NCBI GenBank assembly: GCA_934271715.1
Contig: CAKQRZ010000012.1
Span: forward strand, 1-64,000
DNA from: an uncultured Alphaproteobacteria bacterium
Lineage (GTDB): Bacteria; Pseudomonadota; Alphaproteobacteria; RF32; CAG-239
Direction of reading: 5' to 3'
Length of the DNA stretch: 64,000 nucleotides
The translations under genes and the position numbers were made by a program. Position 1 is the stretch's first letter; each line of letters starts with the position of its first letter. Below are positions 35,351 to 44,392 of this stretch, in pieces. The notes under the pieces were generated by a model. It ran no database searches, was not told where the DNA came from, and saw only the letters and a list, made by a program, of their open reading frames with translations.

Positions 35351-36763
35351 TTATAATTCGTTGATAAATTGATTTATCAGCCGTACACCAAATCCGCTTG
35401 CGCCCTTTGGATACAGCGGTTTTGGTTCTTCAACCAAATCCATACCGGCAATATCAACGTGCGCCCACTTTGTTTCTTTTTTGGCAAAGCGCTGTAAAAA
35501 ACAAGCGGCGGTGCAAGAACCGGCGGCGCGTCCGCCAACGTTTTTCATATCAGCCACAGTCGAATCCATTTGTTTGTTAAACTCGGCGTTCATCGGCAAC
35601 TGCCACAAAAGCTCTCCGCAATGTTCGCCTGCCACATTCAAAGCTTTTGCCAATTTAGCATTATTGCTGAACAAACCGGCGTAACTATGTCCCAAAGCAA
35701 TCACAATAGCTCCGGTCAAAGTTGCCATATCCACAACATATTCCGGCTTATACTCCTCTTGAATATAGGTCAGGCAGTCGGCCAAAACCAAACGTCCTTC
35801 GGCGTCGGTATTTTGCACTTCCACAGTTTGTCCCGACATAGAACGGAAAATATCCCCCGGACGATAGGCGCTGCCGGAAGGCATATTTTCTACTAACCCC
35901 ACAACGGCAACCACATTTTTTTGCACTTGCTGCAGAGCCAGCGACTTCATCACTGCCACCATAGCCGCAGCACCGGCCATATCTTGTTTCATTTCGCCCA
36001 TACCGGCAGCCGGTTTGATGGAAATACCGCCGCTGTCAAAGGTAACACCCTTGCCTACCAGCCCAACGGAAAAATCCTCGCTTTCTTTATTTCCTTTCCA
36101 TTTAATGACCGCCACACGCGGCTTGTTTACCGAACCTTGAGCCACCGCCAAAGCCAAGCCGAAACCGCGTTCTTTCATCGCTTTCTCGTCTAAAATTTTG
36201 ACTTCTAAACCAAGATACTCCAAACGGCGGATGTCGGCGGCAAAAACCTCTGGTGTCAAATAGTTTGCCGGCTCGTTAATCAAATCGCGGGCATAGCGCA
36301 CGGCGTTTGCCAAACCGGAAAGTTTTTTGTAACCTGTCAAATCAGACACTCCGGTAAATATGACACGCTCCAACTTAGGATAAAACGATTCCGGTTTAGC
36401 CGTAAAATATTTGTCAAAAGAATAAGACGCTAACTCCAAACCAAAAGCAAAATCGTAAGCATATTCATTTGCTCCAAACAGGTCAGCTTTCACCTCACGG
36501 CAATTTTTGATATTTGAATAAATTTTTCCGGCAAAATTTTGCCACTCAACAGCCGTCATCTTTGGATTGACAACAGACGCAATCAGTTTATAATCACCCA
36601 AATCATAGGCTTTTATTCCGCTTTCGGCAGTTTGTTTTTTTATTGCCGATGTCAAAAATTTCTCTTTATCCGACAACAAACCGATAATTTCTGACGCTTT
36701 AGACGCAATCAAGACTTTATCGCCAGCGGTTTTAATATTTTTTCCTATAACAAATTCCACCAT
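35351..36763 (-). CDS. pepA: Leucyl aminopeptidase (M17)
   Basis: 470 residues. Two-zinc cytosolic aminopeptidase with the signature NTDAEGRLVLADC, upstream metal ligands in VGKGVTFDSGGISIKP and the catalytic Lys nearby. N-terminal macro-like domain. Divergent from the HNH-like gene. PepA can also bind DNA in some bacteria; nothing here shows that. Confidence 0.93.
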   Translation of the reverse strand: MVEFVIGKNIKTAGDKVLIASKASEIIGLLSDKEKFLTSAIKKQTAESGIKAYDLGDYKLIASVVNPKMTAVEWQNFAGKIYSNIKNCREVKADLFGANEYAYDFAFGLELASYSFDKYFTAKPESFYPKLERVIFTGVSDLTGYKKLSGLANAVRYARDLINEPANYLTPEVFAADIRRLEYLGLEVKILDEKAMKERGFGLALAVAQGSVNKPRVAVIKWKGNKESEDFSVGLVGKGVTFDSGGISIKPAAGMGEMKQDMAGAAAMVAVMKSLALQQVQKNVVAVVGLVENMPSGSAYRPGDIFRSMSGQTVEVQNTDAEGRLVLADCLTYIQEEYKPEYVVDMATLTGAIVIALGHSYAGLFSNNAKLAKALNVAGEHCGELLWQLPMNAEFNKQMDSTVADMKNVGGRAAGSCTAACFLQRFAKKETKWAHVDIAGMDLVEEPKPLYPKGASGFGVRLINQFINEL

Positions 36764-36886
36764 TGCAATCTCCTTTATAATATATATTTAATCACTTATT
36801 CAGTAATTACACTTTTTTTGCAAAAAATGGTAGACATTTTTTTATTTTATTATATACTTTAGACAAAAGACAGACAGGATTTTAAA

Positions 36887-38428
36887 ATGGGACAAAAAGG
36901 CAGCAAATACGCAAGAAAACACTTACTGACGCAAACAGAAATGCCTGCACAAAAATCTGCGCAGCCACATCAAATCCTGAAAGACAAGCTTTCGGACGAC
37001 AATCGGATAATCTGGGATATTTTGTGCGAACCGAGTAATTTTGAAGAAAGATTTCTTAGTCTTTCTTATCCGCAGCAAATTTTGATGGTGGTAACGCTTC
37101 ATGATATTGTAAAAAATCAGGAAAGTCATCCGCAGCGCGGCACGGCGGCTAAATTTGCCGACATGGCGGAAGAACATCTGGAGAAAATTCATTTTTTAAC
37201 CGACTCTCATATTGATAATGGCGATTTTGAGCCTTTGGCAGATGATGAAAAACGTATTATCCGTATGGATTGCTACGGAAAAATCAATAAACGTCCGGAG
37301 CATCAGCTTAGTCCCCTGTATAAATATTTTACCGCGCCGAAAAATGCCGTGGCGGTCAAGTTTTCTGACTATGACATGAAAAATTCTCCAAGTTGGCGCG
37401 TCTTTAGACAATTTGAAAGTTTTCGCTCTATTGAAAATAAAATAAAAGGGTATTTATATAAAAAACAAATAAATCCGGATGCCTTAAAAATAATGACCGT
37501 CAATGATTATTGCGATGTTATATACAACTCATTCAAACCTGACAGCGAAAATAAAGCCGCTAATTTTATTGACCCTCAAAAGAATCTAAGAGTTCGTTTG
37601 GTTAAAGACTTTATGCGTCATTGCGGCAAACAATTTGAACAGCAGCTGATAAAAAAAGGAAATGACCCTCGCTGCGCTATTTCTCTTTGTAACGCAATGA
37701 GACGTTTCGGACACACAGACATCAACACACTTATTGTAACCGAAACAAATTATACCCCACGTGTTTTGACAGATTTGGAACGCGCCGGTTATGATATATC
37801 TGACATAAATGTCGGCGACACAATTTCCACCGCTTTCACAAACAGACTTATAGATGAAAATAAGGGATTTTTGCTTTTAGCACGCAACGAAAACGGATTG
37901 CCTTTAGATAAAAGCTCTTTGCCAAAACTTGAACTCCATCATAAACGGGCCGTGCAATTTACGGCAAGCAGCGGTTATTTGGCCAAAGCTAATTATCCGC
38001 ATAATATGCTGCTGGCAGAAGCCATGATGCACCGCAATTATTATCATTTATTTGATGCCGTTTACAAGCAAAATCAAATGAACAACTTCTATCAAAGACT
38101 AAACGCCAGTAGTCCGTATATGGTGTCTATTTTAGGTTTTAACGAACAAGACAGCATTTATTATGACTTTGAAAAAACAATATCTTTCAAAAAACGCGAA
38201 GCTGAAGATAAAGCCAATGTTGTAAACTATATGCAAGAAATGGAACAGCGCATGCAAAATGAAATTAACATTGCCGAAAAATATAATATTCCTTATAATA
38301 ACACCGCAATTCAGCGCAGCACCGCAGGGTTGAACTTTTTGACCGAAAAAATAGGGAAAAATTCTGAAAATTTACAAAAATTTTCCAAATGGTTGGCTAC
38401 TCAGCGCAAAAATAACAGCAGAAGGTAA
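36887..38428 (+). CDS. Unknown 513-residue protein with an HNH-like motif
   Basis: Not recognised as a whole. Residues 348-390 (LELHHKRAV ... NYPHNMLL ... MHRNYYHLFD) have HNH endonuclease spacing: His351-His352, Asn373, His382 and His387. The N-terminal 340 residues are soluble and mostly helical; the last 80 form a Gln/Glu-rich helix. No signal peptide. The next gene, 3 bp downstream, looks like a SUKH-family protein, the class that includes immunity proteins for nuclease toxins. A toxin-immunity pair is therefore possible but unproven. Confidence 0.55.
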   Translation: MGQKGSKYARKHLLTQTEMPAQKSAQPHQILKDKLSDDNRIIWDILCEPSNFEERFLSLSYPQQILMVVTLHDIVKNQESHPQRGTAAKFADMAEEHLEKIHFLTDSHIDNGDFEPLADDEKRIIRMDCYGKINKRPEHQLSPLYKYFTAPKNAVAVKFSDYDMKNSPSWRVFRQFESFRSIENKIKGYLYKKQINPDALKIMTVNDYCDVIYNSFKPDSENKAANFIDPQKNLRVRLVKDFMRHCGKQFEQQLIKKGNDPRCAISLCNAMRRFGHTDINTLIVTETNYTPRVLTDLERAGYDISDINVGDTISTAFTNRLIDENKGFLLLARNENGLPLDKSSLPKLELHHKRAVQFTASSGYLAKANYPHNMLLAEAMMHRNYYHLFDAVYKQNQMNNFYQRLNASSPYMVSILGFNEQDSIYYDFEKTISFKKREAEDKANVVNYMQEMEQRMQNEINIAEKYNIPYNNTAIQRSTAGLNFLTEKIGKNSENLQKFSKWLATQRKNNSRR

Positions 38429-38431
38429 AAC

Positions 38432-38833
38432 ATGAACAATTTTACGGAACAGTTAAAAAATCAAAACATAGCCTCTGGTGAAAAACTAGAACCGGAAGCT
38501 TTGATTGTGGCGCAAAAAGTTTTATTCGGTATGGGGCTAGAAGGAATCCCCCAAAGCTATGCGGATTTTTTGAAACAATACAACGGCGTAAAAGCAAACG
38601 GCGCTTATTTATTTGGCGCAACAGTTGATGATGAATTGGATATTATAGACTGTAATGAACAAATTTCCAAACCCGAAAAAACTCTTTTACTCGGCTATAA
38701 CGATTTTGATTTACTGGTTTTTAATTTTATAACAAAGCAATATCAAATTGTTGACAGAGAAGATATGAAAGTGCTAGACAGTTATCCTGAAACGGAAATT
38801 GACTACGCTTTAGCGCAAATATTTAATATATAG
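38432..38833 (+). CDS. SMI1/KNR4 (SUKH, YrhA-like) family protein
   Basis: 133 residues. The block GIPQSYADFLKQYNGVKANGAYLFG is the usual SUKH core (LP..Y..FL...NG). The end repeats short beta strands (LLVFNFITKQYQIVDRED). SUKH proteins often neutralise contact-dependent or polymorphic nuclease toxins. The 3-bp spacing to the HNH-like gene suggests a shared transcript and function. Others of this superfamily have unrelated roles. Confidence 0.6.
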   Translation: MNNFTEQLKNQNIASGEKLEPEALIVAQKVLFGMGLEGIPQSYADFLKQYNGVKANGAYLFGATVDDELDIIDCNEQISKPEKTLLLGYNDFDLLVFNFITKQYQIVDREDMKVLDSYPETEIDYALAQIFNI

Positions 38834-38842
38834 TGAAAAAAA

Positions 38843-39784
38843 ATGAACAATATTTATCAAAATTCAGCCGAAAACATAGAGAAAGCGGCAGAAATTATAA
38901 AAAACGGCGGATTAGTGGCTTTTCCGACAGAAACCGTTTACGGACTGGGCGCCAATGTATATAACAGCAAAGCGGTTGCCAATATTTTTGCAGCTAAGCA
39001 ACGACCGCATTTTGACCCGCTTATTTCTCATATTGCAGAAATTGATTTTCTGAAAGAATACGCAGCTACAGATGAACGAGTTTTTGCGCTAGCCAAACGT
39101 TTTTGGCCGGGGCCGCTGACTTTTGTATTGCGCCGCATAGAAGAAAATCCGAGCATTGATTTGGCTTGTTCCGGTTTGCGCACTCTGACTGTGCGTATGC
39201 CGCGCCACCCGATTGCCCTTGCTCTGATTAAAGCTTCAGGCGTGCCGATTGTAGCACCTTCCGCCAACAAATATCAATCCATAAGTCCAACCACAGCTCA
39301 GCATGTGGCCGATGGTTTAGGCGACAAGGTTGATTTGATTTTAGATGGAGGCGCCTGCAGCGTCGGTGTAGAATCCACCATTATAGACCTGACGACCAAC
39401 AAAGTCGTGCTGCTGCGCGCCGGCGGCACCGCTAAAGAAGATATTGAAGAATTTTTAGGCGAAGAAGTGCTGATTTCCGTCGGCAATCCGGAACTTCCGA
39501 CTGCTCCGGGGCAGCTTCTGCGCCACTATGCGCCGAAGCATACTTTGCGGATTAACGCCGAAAAGCCGGAAGCCGATGAATTTTATATCGGGTTCGGCAA
39601 ATTAGACGGCGACTTAAACCTCAGCCCAAGCGGAAGCCTAACCGAAGCGGCGGAGAACTTGTTCGCTTATATGCGGCTGGCCGACGCACAGGATAAATTT
39701 GCCAAAATCGCCATGGCGCCGATACCGCAGAACGGACTCGGACTTGCCATTAACGACAGAATCAAACGTGCTTCTTATAAATAG
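38843..39784 (+). CDS. L-threonylcarbamoyladenylate synthase (Sua5/TsaC)
   Basis: 313 residues. Makes threonylcarbamoyl-AMP for the t6A37 modification of ANN-decoding tRNAs. N-terminal YrdC fold: GLVAFPTETVYGLGAN, AKQRPHFDPL, WPGPLTFVL, and VAPSANKYQSISPT. A C-terminal Sua5 domain (about residues 205-313) makes it the long form. Its stop codon abuts the stop of the convergent cas1-like gene. Confidence 0.93.
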   Translation: MNNIYQNSAENIEKAAEIIKNGGLVAFPTETVYGLGANVYNSKAVANIFAAKQRPHFDPLISHIAEIDFLKEYAATDERVFALAKRFWPGPLTFVLRRIEENPSIDLACSGLRTLTVRMPRHPIALALIKASGVPIVAPSANKYQSISPTTAQHVADGLGDKVDLILDGGACSVGVESTIIDLTTNKVVLLRAGGTAKEDIEEFLGEEVLISVGNPELPTAPGQLLRHYAPKHTLRINAEKPEADEFYIGFGKLDGDLNLSPSGSLTEAAENLFAYMRLADAQDKFAKIAMAPIPQNGLGLAINDRIKRASYK

Positions 39785-40693
39785 CTACATTTCTTTTACT
39801 TCTATAAGATAATTAGAAAAAGCCAGCCGCACTTCATTTTGACGCAAAGAAGCCGACGCTTCGGCAACCGTTTTCCGCACCAATTCAAAGAGTGAAATCA
39901 GGCGTTTGCTGTCATAATAGCTCTTATTTAAAAGATGCAGCAGCTCGGCTTTATATTCTGCGGTCAGAGGCTGATTATTTTCTAAATTGTCGCGGGTAAA
40001 AATCTCATAAACCAACTTTTCTACCAGCGGCTTATAAGCCTCGGTCACGTCTTCGGCCAGTCCGAAATAATTTTGGTTCTGCTTCGGGTTAAAATTAAGA
40101 GACGGATTAAGCCCCTGCCACCAAATATACCGCAAAGCCAGCACCTGCAGCAGCATATAGCCGTATTGCAAAAAAGCGTTAATCCCAAACGGCTGCAAAG
40201 CGCGCTGAAACTCTGCGCCGAACATTTCCGTAAAATACAAATGTTCCGATTTATCGTTAATATCGCGGCTATCGCCGATAAACACCTGATTGACCAGCTT
40301 CTGCAGCTTATCTTTTTTGTGCAGGGAGCGCAGAACTTTGGAGCGGTTTTTAATTTTTTCGGTCACTATAGCCTGCCAGATTTTTTTATATAACCCGCTC
40401 CGCGCTTCCAGCTGCCGAATATGAACTTTTCCTCTGCCGTCAGTATATGAATACGGCGCCAGCACGCTTATCAGACTGAAATTCTTATCCAATATTACAA
40501 ACGGAATATTTTTATCAGTCAGATTCTGCAGCAAGTTCTGCCCAAACAGCGTATTCTGCGCCGTTACAAACACCGCCCGCACCTCACGCAAAGGAATTTC
40601 CGCCGTAATCTCATCCTGCTGCCGCACGGTTAACACTTTGTCTTCTAAGCTGATTATGCGGTTATCGCTGCTGATTTCTAAAATTAAAGGCAT
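39785..40693 (-). CDS. Solitary Cas1-like protein with substituted active-site positions
   Basis: 302 residues. The Cas1 layout is clear: an N-terminal beta domain (IPLREVRAVFV ... GQNLLQNLTDKNIPFVILD) and a helical domain (WQAIVTEKIKNRSKVL; YFTEMFGAEFQR; INAFLQYGYMLL; GLAEDVTEAYKPLVEKLVYE), closest by eye to type II Cas1. The three metal ligands of Cas1 are Glu, His and Asp. By position the Glu is Asn146 here (DIND before KSEHLYF), the His is Asn202/Pro203, and only Asp215 is kept; Glu150 is one turn from 146. There is no cas2, effector or CRISPR array in the window. It lies 5 bp after uvrB, so is co-transcribed with it. Confidence 0.82.
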   Translation of the reverse strand: MPLILEISSDNRIISLEDKVLTVRQQDEITAEIPLREVRAVFVTAQNTLFGQNLLQNLTDKNIPFVILDKNFSLISVLAPYSYTDGRGKVHIRQLEARSGLYKKIWQAIVTEKIKNRSKVLRSLHKKDKLQKLVNQVFIGDSRDINDKSEHLYFTEMFGAEFQRALQPFGINAFLQYGYMLLQVLALRYIWWQGLNPSLNFNPKQNQNYFGLAEDVTEAYKPLVEKLVYEIFTRDNLENNQPLTAEYKAELLHLLNKSYYDSKRLISLFELVRKTVAEASASLRQNEVRLAFSNYLIEVKEM

Positions 40694-40698
40694 ATTTT

Positions 40699-42681
40699 TT
40701 ACATTTTCAGGGCTAAGGCTTCAAGTTCTTTGAGTTTGTCACGATATACCATAGCCTGCTCAAATTCCAGATTCTGAGCCGCTTCTTTCATAAGTTTAGT
40801 ATATTCTTTCGTCATTTTTTCAATATTCTTAATTTTCTCCACATCCTTGGTTTCATCTTTAACAAAATCAGTCTCGGTCATTTCTTTGAGAGTGGAAGAA
40901 ATGCTTTTCTTAATGGTCTGCGGAGTAATGCCGTGGGCAATATTATATTCTGTCTGTTTTTTGCGGCGGCGCTCGGTTTCTTCTAAGGCAACTTTAATAG
41001 AGTCCGTCATCTTGTCTGCATACAAAATTACCCTGCCCTCAGCGTTGCGCGCGGCTCGCCCGATAGTTTGAATCAGCGAACGGGTGGAACGCAGAAAACC
41101 CTCTTTGTCTGCGTCTAAAATCGCCACCAGCGAACATTCCGGAATATCCAAGCCCTCGCGCAAAAGGTTGATGCCGACCAGCACGTCAAACACGCCCAAA
41201 CGCAAATCGCGGATAATTTCTATACGTTCCAAGGTGTCTATATCCGAGTGCATATAGCGGACTTTGACGCCGTTGTCTTTGAGATATTCGGTTAAATCTT
41301 CTGCCATTTTTTTGGTTAGAGTCGTTACCAAAACCCGCTCGCCTTTAGCTGCGGTTTTGCGGCATTCTTCCATTAAATCGTCAACCTGATTTTCTACCGG
41401 ACGCACAATGCACAGCGGGTCGGTCAAGCCGGTCGGGCGGATAACCTGTTCCGAGAACACGCCTTTGCTCTGCGCCATTTCCCATTCTCCGGGGGTAGCC
41501 GAAACAAAGATGGTCTGCGGACGCATTTTATCCCATTCTTCAAACTTCAGCGGACGGTTATCCAAACACGACGGCAGGCGGAAACCATAGTCCGACAATG
41601 TCATTTTACGGTTGCGGTCGCCGCGGTACATCGCCCCGATTTGCGGCACGGCAATGTGGCTTTCATCAATAAAAAGCAAAGCGTTTTTTGGAAAATATTC
41701 AAATAAAGTCGGAGGCGGTTCGCCGGGGGCGCGTCCCGTCAAATAGCGCGAATAGTTTTCAATCCCCTTGCAATGTCCTGTAGTGTCCATCATTTCCAAG
41801 TCAAAACGCGTACGCTGCTCCAAACGCTGCGCTTCCAGCAATTTATCTTCATTTTTGAATTGTTTTAAGCGGATTTCCAAATCTTCTTTAATATGCGTCA
41901 TCGCCTGCGACAGCGCCGGACGCGGCGTTACATAGTGGTTAGCCGGATAAACGGTTATTTCATCCAGCTGCCGTGTTTTTTTACCGGTCAAGACATCAAA
42001 CTCATAAATTTCTTCTATTTCATCGCCGAAAAATGAAACTCTCCACGCCCTATCTTCATAGTGCGCCGGAAAAATATCCAAAGTATCGCCCTGCACACGG
42101 AAGGTGCTGCGTACAAAATTAACGCTGCAGCGCTCATAAAGAAGCTCGGTCAAATGCTTGTTTACTTCGTGAATATCCACCACATCGCCGACTTTCAGCT
42201 GGAATACCATGGAAGAATAAGATTCCATACTGCCCAAGCCGTAAATGCACGACACGGAAGCAACAATAATCACATCGCGCTCTTCCAAAACATTACGGGT
42301 CGCACCGTGGCGCATACGGTCTATTTGTTCGTTAATCGCCGAATCTTTTTCTATATAAGTGTCGGTTTTCGGAATATAGGCTTCAGGCTGATAATAGTCA
42401 TAGTACGACACAAAATATTCTACGCGGTTGTTGGGAAAAAACTCTTTCATTTCCGAATACAGCTGCGCCGCCAAAATTTTGTTAGGCTCCATAATCAAAG
42501 CCGGACGCTGGCACTGCTCAATAATTTTCGCCATCGTGAAAGTTTTGCCGGAGCCGGTAACTCCCAGCAGCACCTGATTGCGCTCGCCCCGCTCCACGCC
42601 CTCGCACAGCTCTTTTATGGCCTGCGGTTGGTCGCCCGACGGCTCAAACGGACTTTCTATTTTAAACTTTAAGTCTTTCAT
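40699..42681 (-). CDS. uvrB: Excinuclease ABC subunit B
   Basis: 660 residues. UvrB is loaded by UvrA at lesions and positions UvrC in nucleotide excision repair. Walker A GVTGSGKTF at about 39-47, the beta-hairpin YVSYYDYYQPEAY, DESH box, helicase motifs (RAARNAEG) and a C-terminal UvrC-binding helix pair (EYTKLMKEAAQNLEFEQAMVYRD). The cas1-like gene follows. Confidence 0.97.
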   Translation of the reverse strand: MKDLKFKIESPFEPSGDQPQAIKELCEGVERGERNQVLLGVTGSGKTFTMAKIIEQCQRPALIMEPNKILAAQLYSEMKEFFPNNRVEYFVSYYDYYQPEAYIPKTDTYIEKDSAINEQIDRMRHGATRNVLEERDVIIVASVSCIYGLGSMESYSSMVFQLKVGDVVDIHEVNKHLTELLYERCSVNFVRSTFRVQGDTLDIFPAHYEDRAWRVSFFGDEIEEIYEFDVLTGKKTRQLDEITVYPANHYVTPRPALSQAMTHIKEDLEIRLKQFKNEDKLLEAQRLEQRTRFDLEMMDTTGHCKGIENYSRYLTGRAPGEPPPTLFEYFPKNALLFIDESHIAVPQIGAMYRGDRNRKMTLSDYGFRLPSCLDNRPLKFEEWDKMRPQTIFVSATPGEWEMAQSKGVFSEQVIRPTGLTDPLCIVRPVENQVDDLMEECRKTAAKGERVLVTTLTKKMAEDLTEYLKDNGVKVRYMHSDIDTLERIEIIRDLRLGVFDVLVGINLLREGLDIPECSLVAILDADKEGFLRSTRSLIQTIGRAARNAEGRVILYADKMTDSIKVALEETERRRKKQTEYNIAHGITPQTIKKSISSTLKEMTETDFVKDETKDVEKIKNIEKMTKEYTKLMKEAAQNLEFEQAMVYRDKLKELEALALKM

Positions 42682-42687
42682 TGCCGC

Positions 42688-43044
42688 TTAGTATTGATAT
42701 TGATAAATAGAACGCAGATACTCGCCGATTTTTTCTCGGCTGCCCAGAGTTTCGGCGTCCAATTCAGGCGGAACCGGCTTATTATTGCGCTTGGCGGCGG
42801 TAATTTCAGCCTGATTATAGGCTTTTGCCAAATTCCGAAGCTCCGCATCCGAATAGCTGTCAAGCATATCACGCAGCGACTTGTCTAAAGGGTACTGCGC
42901 TGCCGACACCTTATCCGGCGATATAATGTTGGAATTGCCGACAATCGGTTCAGCTTCAGTATTTTTTTTAACATAGCGACTGATTTCTCCGGCATAGGCA
43001 TTTTGCACAAAAGCGGCAAAAATCAATAAATACAAAACTTTCAT
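42688..43044 (-). CDS. Hypothetical exported protein, 118 residues
   Basis: Signal peptide at 1-18 (cleavage after AYA) and a mature helical, charged body with no cysteines. Not recognised. Close to the next exported gene (43057) on the same strand; both sit upstream of uvrB and may be one operon with it. Confidence 0.65.
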   Translation of the reverse strand: MKVLYLLIFAAFVQNAYAGEISRYVKKNTEAEPIVGNSNIISPDKVSAAQYPLDKSLRDMLDSYSDAELRNLAKAYNQAEITAAKRNNKPVPPELDAETLGSREKIGEYLRSIYQYQY

Positions 43045-43056
43045 TTTCAGCTCCTT

Positions 43057-43602
43057 TTACTGCAAACTTTTTAATGTGTCGTCAATAGTCTTTTCTATAT
43101 TGATATTGGTCAGCGAATTAAAATTCCGTTTCAGCTTGCGCACAGATTTTTCGGTTTCGCCTTTCAGATTATTGTAGCCGTCAAGCAGCTCTTTGCCCGG
43201 AATATCAAAATCGCCCCCCGTACTTGCCGACGGCTGCGGCTGAGACGCTGCTGTTTTTTTATCATCGCTGAAAAATCTGCCGAGCTTATCCAAAAATCCG
43301 CTATCGCTGTTCTGCGCCGCCGCGGCTGCCACTGCTTGCTGCTGCATCAAAGCCTCAGCTTTTTCCATGGCTTCATATTCGGCGCGCACCCGCTCATTAT
43401 TGCGTCTTACGGCTTCTACACGGTCTGTAACCCATTGCGGAGTTTCAACGGTCTGAGGCGCCGCCTGCTGCGTATTTTCTCCGGTTCGGCTGATTTTAAC
43501 GGTTTGCCGCTGAGCCGCCCACGGATTAACCGGCAGACTGTCCGCCGCCGCAAATTCTGCACTCCCAGCGCATAACAATAAAGCCATCAAAAAAATTTTC
43601 AT
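43057..43602 (-). CDS. Hypothetical exported protein, 181 residues
   Basis: Signal peptide (MKIFLMALLLCAGSAEFAAA). A Gln/Ala/Glu-rich helical stretch (about 60-95), a Ser/Pro linker and a C-terminal helix (KELLDGYNNLKGETEKSVRKL). Not recognised. Together with the 118-residue gene it resembles a lineage-specific envelope pair. Confidence 0.65.
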   Translation of the reverse strand: MKIFLMALLLCAGSAEFAAADSLPVNPWAAQRQTVKISRTGENTQQAAPQTVETPQWVTDRVEAVRRNNERVRAEYEAMEKAEALMQQQAVAAAAAQNSDSGFLDKLGRFFSDDKKTAASQPQPSASTGGDFDIPGKELLDGYNNLKGETEKSVRKLKRNFNSLTNINIEKTIDDTLKSLQ

Positions 43603-43652
43603 ACCACCCTCGCCGACTAATATATGAATATTAACACAAAATAAAATAAAAG

Positions 43653-44324
43653 TCAGTCTTTTTGTTTGTGTTTTACCGATTTTTTAGCTGCTGTTTTTGC
43701 CGGAGCTGCGGCAGATGATTTTTCCGGTTCAAGGCCGTAAGAGCAGAATGTTTCTTCTTTTACTTCAGATTTTTTAACAATATACGCCGGAGTGTTTACA
43801 ACCGTGCAATTATCCGGAATATCTTTTATAACAATGGCGTTAGAGCCGATTTTAACATTTCTGCCGATAGTAATCGGTCCCAAAATCTGGGCGCCGGAGC
43901 CGATTGTGACATTGTCGCAGATAGTCGGATGCCGCTTTTCCAGTTTTTTGCCGTTTTCGTCATAAAATTTGCGTCCGCCCAGCGTAACATCGTGATACAG
44001 CGTCACATTATTGCCGATTACCGCGGTTTCGCCGATAACCACCCCCATGCCGTGGTCAATCATAAAACCGGCGCCGATTTTAGCTCCGGGATGAATTTCT
44101 ATGCCCGTAAAAAAGCGGGCAATCTGCGAAAGAATCCGCGCCGCCAGCAAAAAATTATGCTTCCACAGCGCATGCGCAAGCCGGTGAGCCATAATTGCAT
44201 GCAGCCCCGAAGAGCAAATAACCGCCTCCAATTTGCTGCGGGCGGCCGGGTCTCTGTCCATAATTGCTTGAATGTCTTGCAAAATTATCTTGTAATTTGA
44301 ATTCATTGTGTGATATATTCCCAT
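43653..44324 (-). CDS. cysE: Serine O-acetyltransferase
   Basis: 223 residues. Left-handed beta-helix acetyltransferase making O-acetylserine for cysteine synthesis. Helical N-terminus, then hexapeptide repeats with GIEIHPGAKIGAGFMIDHGMGVVIGETAVIG, catalytic Asp/His in the DHGMG and YHDVTLGG loops. A Lys/Ala-rich tail (AAAPAKTAAKKSVKHKQKD) extends beyond the usual end. ATG 44306 (MNSNYK) is an alternative start to 44324. Confidence 0.92.
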   Translation of the reverse strand: MGIYHTMNSNYKIILQDIQAIMDRDPAARSKLEAVICSSGLHAIMAHRLAHALWKHNFLLAARILSQIARFFTGIEIHPGAKIGAGFMIDHGMGVVIGETAVIGNNVTLYHDVTLGGRKFYDENGKKLEKRHPTICDNVTIGSGAQILGPITIGRNVKIGSNAIVIKDIPDNCTVVNTPAYIVKKSEVKEETFCSYGLEPEKSSAAAPAKTAAKKSVKHKQKD

Positions 44325-44392
44325 AAAGTTAACAATTTTTATTTAATGTAGCACATTATATATTAAATAAAAGTAATAAAACAGGAAAAAAT

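Noticed and set aside
39000..43000. CRISPR array or further cas genes near the cas1-like gene
   Set aside because: No regularly spaced direct repeats of 24-40 bp and no cas2, cas4 or effector frames are present; flanking genes are tsaC and uvrB.
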